The notes under the pieces were generated by a model. The model worked only from the letters and a program-made list of their open reading frames with translations. It was not told the origin of the DNA and searched no databases. A DNA stretch of 64,000 bases, from positions 1,557,820 through 1,621,819 of the forward strand of contig KL647309.1 in assembly GCA_000727475.1 (NCBI GenBank). Reading direction: 5' to 3'. How positions within the stretch are numbered: position 1 is the stretch's first letter; every line of letters starts with the position of its first letter. The stretch is from Sarcocystis neurona. Lineage: Eukaryota > Apicomplexa > Conoidasida > Eucoccidiorida > Sarcocystidae. Made by a program: the position numbers and the translations under genes. Below are positions 55,900 to 64,000 of this stretch, in pieces.

Positions 55900-58800
55900 A
55901 TGCAGCAGAGAAGGCAGAAGAGTCACGGCAGGCAGGCAGGCGGGACGGCACAGCAGCGCCGGGGGGGCGAGGTACCGAAGATGACAAACAGCGGCGAGCA
56001 AGAGCCTGAAACGTCGGTGGAGCAACAGCAGCAGCCGCGGCAGCAGCAAGGACCGCAGCAGCAGGAAGAGCAGCACTTGCAGCAGCAACAAGAATCGCAG
56101 CACCAGGAACGGCACCAGCAGTCACAGCAGCAGCTGGGGGATCGCTGCGGGCAGCAGGAGCAGCGATGCGAGCAGACCCAGAAGGAAGAGGAGGAGGAAG
56201 AGCAGCAGCAGCGAGGACAGGAAAAGGAACAACAGGAGAAGCAGCAGCACGCGAATGGAGAGGACGGCGCCCCAGGTGAAGAAGGAGGAGAGGATTTTGT
56301 TCGTGTGTTAATTGTCGCCAGGCGTTCCACGCGGAAAAGCAAGTGGATCAACTATGTGGGAGAGCTGCATCTGTCGCTGCTGCAGCAGCTGCGTGCGGTG
56401 CCTGTGATTGTACCGAGGACGGCAGGGACTCTGCAGCAGCTTGATGGCTACATGCCGATGGACGGCCTCCTGCTGGTGGAAGGCGAAGATCTGGGCGAAG
56501 CGTTGCAGCCGTACGTCGTAAAATATAGTACAAAAGGGAGACGGAAAAGAGCCGCTTGCTCTGCTGTTGCTGCGGCTGCTGCTACTGCTTGTCTTCCTCC
56601 TCGTGCTGCAGAGCGGATGCGCGGTGCGAAAAAGGGAGGTCAGGACGGGCAGAGGACAGAGAGACGGCACGTGGCGGGTGCGGCAGCAGCAGGTGCAACA
56701 GCAGCGGCTGCAGCAGAAGCACCAGCGCGACGAAAAGAAGAAGAGGAAAAAGAAGACGCAGCGAGAGCAGCAGGAGGGACACCTGGCGAAGAAGAAGCAA
56801 CGGAATGGCATGCAACAACAGCAGATGTAGCAGCTGCAAGAATACAGGCGGCAACGTCAGGAGTAGAAGGGGAAGAAGAAGCAGCAGCAGCAGCTTCTTG
56901 GACTTCAGGAGGGAGGCATTATGCCGCACAGGGTGGAACTCCGCATGCAAGCGAAAGCAGCAGATATTTTCTTCGTAGTCCTGCATCTCCTTGCGAACAA
57001 CTTTTCCGGTCTGCTACCGACCGTGAAAGACACCAGGGAGAAAAAGAGGAAGAGGAGAGTGAAGGAGAGAAGAAAAAGGAGGAGGAGGTAGAAGAGTGGC
57101 CAGACGGAGGAGAAGAAGATGGAAGAGAAGACCAAATGAAAGGAAGAGAGATGGACGTGAGAAACGAAGAAGAAGAAGAAAACGGAGAAAACGAAGAGGT
57201 CGAGAAGTCAGAGAAGCAGAAGTTGGCGAGTTCAAGACGAAAAGCAGACAGGAAGCAGCAGGAGGAGGAAGAAGAGGCAGCTGCCGCATATTCACGAGAG
57301 GAGGGAAAAGAACAGGAAGAAGGACGCGAACAAGAAGAAGAAATATCCAGTTATAGCAGCAGTGCCGAAGAAGGCGACAGCGAAACCTCGAGAGAAGAGC
57401 AGGAGGAGACCGAGGAAGAGAAAAACAGTGCGTTACTAAGGAAGAGCAGCAGCAGCAGCACCAAGCCGACCAGGCTGCTGCAGCCACAAGGAGAAGAGGA
57501 GCAGGAGGACTGCAGGTGGAGCAGCAGCCCCAGCAGCAGCCGCAATAGCAGCCCCAGCAGCAGCACCAGCAGCAGCCGCAACAGCAGCCCCAGCAGCAGC
57601 ACCAGCAGCAGCACCAGCAGCAGCCCCAGCAGCAGCCCCAGCAGCAGCCGCAACAGCAACCCCAGCAGCAGCACCAGCAGCAGCCCCAGCAGCAGCCGCA
57701 ACAGCAGCCCCAGCAGCAGCACCAGCAGCAGCCGCAGCAGAGGCCGCCGCAGCGGAAGCTGCAGCAGCAGCAGCGTACACGCTCTGCTAAAAGCGTTGTA
57801 CCCGGACGATGTTCCGCAAGATAAAGAGAGAGACGCGATAGAGGTGGAACTGCTGCGTCGATGCGAAGAGAAAAATATTCCTGTCTTGGGGATCTGTAGA
57901 GGCTGCCAAATTCTCAACGTCTACCGGGGAGGCTCGCTCTACTACGACATAGCCTTGCAGACAGGAAGTACTCTCAAGCATATCAACTATGATAACTACG
58001 GTAACGAAAACACATATATTCATATACCCATACGTATGTCTATACATGTATAGACATTTATACACATACATGTATAGCTGTGGAGATATACATATATATA
58101 TATATGTATATTATATGTGTAGCTGTGTACGTAGGCGTGTGTAGGTGAGTTTACGAAAGAGTTGTGGGAGAATGCGTGCGTGTGCAAAGACATACATGTG
58201 TTTGTGTTTAAACAATATGGGGACGAAAACACACAGATATATGTACATACATGTATACATATATGTATATATATGTGTGTAGCTTTGGGTATGCATATAG
58301 ACATATATATGTATATATGATATGTGTAGGTGTGTACGTAAGCGCGTGTGTATATGTTTGTGCAGGAGGCGTGGGAGAATAGGTGCGTGTTTAAAGACAT
58401 ATATGTGTATGTGTGTGCACGTGTATGTATGTGTGTGAGTAGGCTGTTCAGATATACACATGCATACAGACCTGCACAGGTGGATGTGCAAATGTAGGAG
58501 AAGGGGTGTGTCTGTAGGGACGTCTATTACTCCCTCCGAAATGACGGATGACGTACTGCTCCTGCTGCCCTTCCTGAGCCTGCTGCTTTACTCGTTTAGC
58601 TGCTTCTTTCCTGAGCCTGCTGCGTTCCTGGACCCGCAGCTGCTGCTCAGACCGCTCCTGGTGCTGCTCAGACTGCTCGTGCTGCTGGTGAGACTGCGGC
58701 GGCGGTGCTGCTCGCGGTGGTGCTCATGGTGGTGGTGCTGCTGCTGCTGGCGCCGCTGCTGCTGGTTCTGTTGCTGCTGCTGGTGCTGCTGGTGCTGGTA

Positions 58801-61800
58801 CTGTTGCTGCTGAAATTATGCATGCTACTTCAACATTTGGTACGCTTCTTGGGGAAGGGGCTTTCGCCGTGTGCTCCTGCCTCCTCTTGCTGCTGCTGCT
58901 GCCGCGGCCTTGCTGGTGTTCGTCCGGATGCTGCGGATGAGAGGCAGCTTCGCTTTTGTTGATCTGCTGCTATTGGTGCTGGTTGTATTCTTCTTGTTGC
59001 TTGTCGGACTTCTCTTCTCTCGCTATGGCTCCTGTTGCTGCAACGACAACTCCTGCTGCTGCTGCTATCTGCGCTGCTGCTCGCGCTGCTGCTCCTGCTG
59101 CTGCTTGCCCTGCTGTTGCTGTACCTTCTCCTCCGCTACTGTTTCTAATCTTCCCGTTGCTCGCTCCACTACTGCTGCTGCGGCGACTTCTGCTGCGGTG
59201 GCTTCTGCTGCGGTGACTTCTGCTGCTGCTGCTCCTTCTACTGCTACTGCTGCTACTCTTACTACTGCTGCTGCTGCTACTCTTTCTACTGCTGCTGGCG
59301 CTACTCTTTCTACTGCTGCTGCTGCTCTTTTCAGTGCTACTGCTGCTGCTGCCCTTTTCACTACTGGTGCTGCTCTCTCTACTGGTGCTGCGACTCATTT
59401 TACTGCCGCTGCTACTGCTCTTTCTACTGCTACTAGTCTCTCTACTGGCGCTGTTTCTCCTGCTGCTGCTGCTGGTTCTGCTGCGGGTGCGCAGATGGTC
59501 ACCGGCACGGCTGCTGGGTGCGCGTGCAGTCGCCGCTCGCTCTCTGGTTTCGCGAAGAAAGAGACGCAGCAGCAGCAGCAGGAGAAGTTTACACAGCAGC
59601 AACGGTGCCACCTGTATTCGCTGCTACTTTAACTGCTGCGGGTGCTTCGGCCTCTTCTGCTGCCGTCTTCCGTTCTGCTGCTGCTGCTGGTGCGTCTCTT
59701 TCAACGCCGACAACGTGGGGCCCACAGACCAGCACGCGATGCTGCAGCAGCCGCAGAAGCACGTCAAGCAACTACAGGCAGCTTGACGTCTCTTCCTGCT
59801 GCAGCAGCAGGACGACCAGCGGCAGCAGCTGCAGCAATCCCAGCAGCAGCTGCGAGAGCAGCAGACCACGGGAGAGCGGCTGCAGCAGCGGGTGGCAGGG
59901 GAAGAGTAGCCGCCAGAGTTCCGCCCCAGGCGCAGCAGCAATTCTCCAAACACTTGACAGCAGCAAAATGAGGCAGCAGCGACTGCTCAGGACGCAGCAG
60001 CAACACGAAAAGGAACAAACGAAGGAAGAGGAGGAACAGGAGCCGCAACAACGGGAGCAGCAACAGCGAGAGGCACAGCGCGAAGAGAAGAAAGACGACA
60101 TGCAGCAGCAGGAGCAGCAGCAGCAGAACTGCGAAGCAGCGGCTTCCTGTCATCGGTGGAAGAGCCGCAGCACGTGCAGCAACCCAGCAGCTGATGCAGA
60201 CATGTATTGCCGCGACTCGACTCTTTCTTCTCTCTCTTCATTTGCAGACTGCCCTCCTGCAGCACCTGCTACCGCTGCCGCCTCTTCTTTCTGCTGTTAC
60301 TGTTTGGCTTCTGCCGCTGTCTCCCCGGCTGCAGGTGCCACTGCTGCTCCTGCACGCTGTTGCAACTGCCGTGCTTCTGCTGCTGCTGTTGCTACTGCAA
60401 CTGCTGCTGCCCCCAGCACTGCTGCTGCTACCACTACTACTGCTGCCACACCATCCTGCTGTTGGTGCTGCACCGGTGCTGCCGGTACGAGCCTGTACTG
60501 CACCTGCTTCGTTTCTTCGTCTTCTTCTCCTGCTGCTCAGGCGGCAATGGATTACTGCAGCGCCTACGCTGCTGTTGCCACGCCAAAGACGCCTGAGGCT
60601 GCAGAAGATTTCCCGCCCCTCTGGCGCATGCATCACTATGCACCTGCAACAGCAGCAGCAGCAGAAAGGACGCGTGAAGCATCACCAGCAGCAGCGTCAG
60701 CGGAGTGTCGGCCAGGAGCAGCAACAGCTGCAGAGACAGCAGAACGGCACCTCAGAGCAGCAGATCCACGGGACGAAGTACCGTGTCATTTCGCAGCAAC
60801 ACACGTGTGTGCAGCAGTAGCGGCACCGGTGCCCGCAGCAACAGCAGCACCGGTGCAAGCAGCAGGTCCACCAAATTTGAAGTCAGGAGCGACAGCAGCA
60901 GCATTCGGATGTGGCCTCTCTCCGACAGCAGCAGCAACGGCAGCACAAAAAGCAGCGGCAGCAACAAGAGCAACAGCAGAAGAAGCAGAAGAAACAGCAG
61001 AGGAAGACATGGCACTACCAGCGGTTGCAGAACCAGCAGCAGCAGCAGACGCAGCAAAACAAGACGCAGGCATGAAAGAAGCCGGGGACGAAGAGTATGA
61101 AAAGACAGCCAGGGCAGCACCACTAGGTTTGCATGAAAGGAAATGCTCTGCAGCGGATTCCTCGCTTCTATCAACTAGCGACAACCGTCAGCCGCAGGCG
61201 CAGCAGCAGCAGCAGCAGAAGCGTTCGCAGCAGCACGGAGAGGAGGAGCAACACAAGCAGCATGTGGATAATAAACAGCCGCAGGAGAAGGCAGAGGTAA
61301 AAAAGGGAGAGGAAGAAGAGGAACAGGAGGAGCAGAAGAAAGCACAGGAGAATGAAGAGGGGCCGCGGCGCCTGGAGACGCCGCAGCAGCTGCAGCAGGT
61401 GCCGGCGAACGAAGAGAAGAAGCAGAAGGAGAGAGAAGAAGAACGTGGGATGAATAAGGGCGAGAAAGAAGAAGCCGAGGTCCAGCAAGAGGGGCAGGCA
61501 GAAGCTGAAGAGATGGGACTTGATGGTGGAGAAAAGAAGGACAAGGTGCCAAAAAGGGAAAAGAAACGAAACGAAGGAAAGCATGAAGCAATTTTCCGCA
61601 TCGAGGTCAATTCGTTTCATCACCAGGGCATCCGCTTCCTCGGCAAAAATTTGGTGCCGATGGCCTTCGCGGAAGACGGCGTTATCGAGGCGTTCTGCGA
61701 CAGGAGCATGTTGCTGCAGCAGGAGAGAAGGAAGAACAAGCAGCAGAAGAGAAAACAGAAGCAGATGCAGCAGGAGACGCAGCAGGTGCAGGAGAGGAAG

Positions 61801-62439
61801 CAGCAGCAGCAGCGGGACCTGCAGGTCCAGCGGCTGCAGGAGGAGGAGGAAGAAGAAGAGACAAAGAAGAAGAAAGAACAGCAGCAGCAGCAGGAGGAGG
61901 AGCGTCTCGAGGGAAAGCGGCCGCAACAGCAGGCGGAAACAGAAGAAGAGAAAAAGCGGCAGCAGCACGAGGAACAGGAGCAGCAGGGTAGGACGCAGCC
62001 GCTGGCGCATGCAACGGGGAAGAAAAAGCAGCAACACAAGGAGGAAGAGGAGGAGAAGGAGGAGCAAAAGGAGGGACCTTTCAACGGAAAGGAAAGGAGA
62101 GAACGCAGAAGTTTCAAAAAGCGACGAACTCCTCGCTTCTATGTAGGGATACAGGTAATACTGCCAAAAACTGCTGCGACGATCTCCCTGCTTTTCATCT
62201 ACCCAGAACTGTGTCTCTCTCCGCGCATATCATTCGGGTATTTCTCCTCCCGCATGCGCATATGAACTATATCTGGACTTGTGCGCGCCTTTTCACATAT
62301 ATATATATATATATTTCTTTTCTTCAGCATTCGTTGGGAATCGCATCAGGTGACTACATGTATATATATATATATATAGATAGATAGATATACATATATA
62401 TATATGTATATAGATGTATATACTGGTAGGGTGTACATA

Positions 62440-62471
<32 letters not shown>

Positions 62472-63865
62472 GGTAGTATAGACATATATGTATGCGTAGG
62501 TAGACACGCAAATATATGGAGATCCATATGCATGTATGTGCTGGTGGTATATACATGGGTGTATATATATATATATATGCGTGCGTAGGTAGATACGCAG
62601 ACGTATGCAGCAAAATGTAGATCTGTCAACGTATCAACTATTTCTTGCCAGATGTATAGACCTTGCCGTATGAAAGCTCTGTTTACGTAGAGGGTAGCCT
62701 GTGTCTGTCTCTCTTTATATGCAGATTTAAACTGTCCGTCTGTGCGCGTCTGTCTCTATTCATGCGCTCGCAGAAGAATTTTTATTAGTAAAACAGGTTC
62801 GATTTCCTACGCGTGCCCATACGTGGGGTCGGCAGAAGAAGCAGCTCTTTCTCCACATATATATATATACAGGATCACCTCTGCGCACATAGGCATCTCT
62901 TAATATCTATGAGTCACACACGCATATATGTGTCTGCTTATACATATACATATATATATATGTATATAAGCACGTGCGTTTATTTTTTGCTCGCTCTCTC
63001 TCATTCTCTCTCTCTATATATGTGTGGTATATACGACAGTAATCTCGCGATGTTATAGGGATGCTTACATATATGTATATATATATGGCTGTATATGTGT
63101 ATGTCTTTACCTACACATATATATATGACCAAGAACGAGTGTATATAGGAGTAACTTTTCTCTTTTTTTGGTTGTCTTGGTCTTTCTGTCTGTACGTTCC
63201 TCTGGCAGTCCCCCTGTCTCTCTGTCTCCGTCTCACTTTCGCTTCCTCTTCTTCTCAATTTCGCCGTTTCTCTCAAGAGGGAGACACCCGCGACGCTTTT
63301 CTTCCCGACGATTGATGTCTGTGTGTGTTGGATACATCTGTGAAAATTTGTCCTTCCTCTGGTTCCCCTGCAGAAATACATACATATACATATATACATG
63401 TGTATACATGTATATGATTTCTGCGTTTGTTATGACTGCTGTTGCTGTCGTGAAGTTTGATCATGTATAGAACTTTACCATTCTGGTGCGTCCCCTGCAG
63501 GAAGACAGATATACATGTATGTGTGGCTGACTTCTGCTCTTTTTATGACTGCCGTTGCTGTCCTGCAGTTCCACCCAGAAAGAATGTTGGACGACTACGC
63601 GGGGTGCAGACGAGTCGTCGAGGCTTTTGTTGACGCATGCAAAAGTTATAGAAAAAGTCGCCAGCACCGTTTTTCCTCTCCTTCCTCCTCCTGCTGCTCT
63701 TTCGCAACCCGGCCCTTTGCCTCGCCGGCTAGCGGAGCTGCTTCCCCTGCGCCCGCTGCTGCCTCCTCTGCTCCTGCTGCTGCCTCTCCTCCTCCTGCTG
63801 CTGCCTCTCCTGCTCCTGTTGCAGCTGGTGCCGCTTCTCCCGCGCCTGCCGGGGGAACGCAGTGA
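55900..63865 (+). CDS. Class I glutamine amidotransferase-like protein (peptidase C26 / PuuD type) with large repeat insertions
   Basis: Exons 55900-58000, 60248-62154 and 63569-63865 join in phase (4,305 nt, 1,434 aa). The fold is split into blocks: residues about 132-210 (VRVLIVARR, INYVGEL, VPVIVPRTAG, DGLLLVEGEDLGEAL); about 633-700 (DKERDAIEVELL, then IPVLGICRGCQ with the nucleophile Cys666, and GGSLYYDI); about 1149-1180 (EVNSFHHQGIRFLGKNLVP, DGVIEAF); and YVGIQ|FHPE across the last intron with His1338 and Glu1340 completing the triad. Family members cleave gamma-glutamyl amide bonds, for example gamma-glutamyl-GABA, or transfer ammonia from glutamine; the substrate here is unknown. Insertions of about 420, 445 and 145 Gln/Glu/Ser/Ala-rich residues separate the blocks. 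The start is the first in-frame ATG; another lies at 55981. No signal peptide is seen. The exon 2 acceptor (ctctcttcatttgcag, AG at 60246-60247) is strong. Confidence 0.72.
57525..57775. repeat. CAG/CCCCAG-type repeat encoding Ser/Pro in the amidotransferase
   Basis: Units of agcagc, ccc and cgcaac alternate for about 250 bases and are read as Ser-Pro-Ser-Ser-Ser and Ser-Arg-Asn-Ser motifs in the coding frame, and as Ala/Gly or Leu on the minus strand. They lie at the end of the first large insertion, just before the block with the nucleophile. Confidence 0.7.
58001..60247. other. Intron 1 of the amidotransferase gene: TA-rich then CTG-rich
   Basis: The donor is tac g|gtaacg. TA/TG repeat with two related blocks (58110-58210 and 58300-58400) is followed by CTG/GCT-rich DNA from 58560 to 59640 and CAG-rich DNA from 59760 to 60180. 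Long frames cross the last two parts, including the one that contains exon 2, so the acceptor could lie further upstream than 60247. Confidence 0.5.
62155..63568. other. Intron 2 of the amidotransferase gene, TA-rich
   Basis: The intron starts with gtaata after ATA CAG and ends with gctgtcctgcag before TTC CAC CCA GAA. TA, TG and CA repeats fill most of it, with pyrimidine-rich DNA at 63150-63300. A near copy of the acceptor region lies at about 63428-63450 (ttatgactgctgttgctgtcgtgaag), 120 bases upstream of the true one. Confidence 0.7.
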
Positions 63866-64000
63866 CTAGGACTGCTGCTGTTGCTGCTCCTTTCCCGCAT
63901 CCGGCCGTTCAAGACTGACTCACGCAGCGGCCGCGTCCACTGCGGCAGCGGCTACGGGAGCTCGAGCGGCAACGCCAGGGGCGTCCCCGACACCGGGCGT
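63866..64000. other. Downstream flank of the amidotransferase gene
   Basis: Short CTG and GC-rich sequence after the TGA stop. Nothing is recognised before the window ends. Confidence 0.4.

Noticed and set aside
62790..62835. ggttcgatttcctac as a tRNA T-arm
   Set aside because: The flanking bases do not pair as a T-stem and no acceptor or anticodon arm is found.

Overview
The window looks like nuclear DNA of an apicomplexan coccidian, most probably an Eimeria species. The signs are long exons full of CAG-type trinucleotide repeats that encode runs of Ala, Gln or Ser, very large TA/TG-rich introns and spacers, phase-consistent GT-AG introns, clusters of the GCATGC/TGCATGCA palindrome, and alternation of repeat-rich and repeat-poor blocks. 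Species cannot be fixed from this sequence. In CAG/CTG repeat DNA no frame of either strand meets a stop codon, so long open frames are weak evidence here. I relied on conserved domains, catalytic residues and splice phase instead.

Layout. 1-3.4 kb: 3' end of a ubiquitin-specific protease gene (+). 3.4-5.9 kb: CTG-rich and minisatellite DNA. 5.9-10.2 kb: one giant Gln-rich exon (+). 10.2-18 kb: TA-rich spacers, a GCATGC promoter-like cluster at 12 kb and some weak candidate exons. 18.6-38.3 kb: a seven-exon gene (+) for an ER lectin of the OS-9/erlectin type with two MRH domains. Its introns hold minisatellites, TA-rich blocks and a possible nested antisense gene (35-36.3 kb). 38.3-42.5 kb: TA-rich and tandem-repeat spacer. 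42.6-45.7 kb: a four-exon gene (+) for a small YccV/HspQ-domain protein with a signal-like N-terminus. 45.8-54.9 kb: a repeat-poor block of ordinary complexity holding a multi-exon minus-strand gene for a secreted acidic coiled-coil protein, plus weaker minus-strand candidates. 55.9-63.9 kb: a three-exon gene (+) for a class I glutamine amidotransferase-like (peptidase C26 type) protein whose catalytic domain is broken up by three large repeat insertions.

Four genes are recognisable by family: the USP, the OS-9/erlectin-like lectin, the YccV-domain protein and the C26-type amidotransferase. Three concern protein quality control in a broad sense (deubiquitination, ER lectin surveillance, possible Clp/HspQ-type adaptor), but eukaryotic gene order gives no ground for treating them as one pathway. 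No tRNA, rRNA, CRISPR array or intact transposon was recognised.
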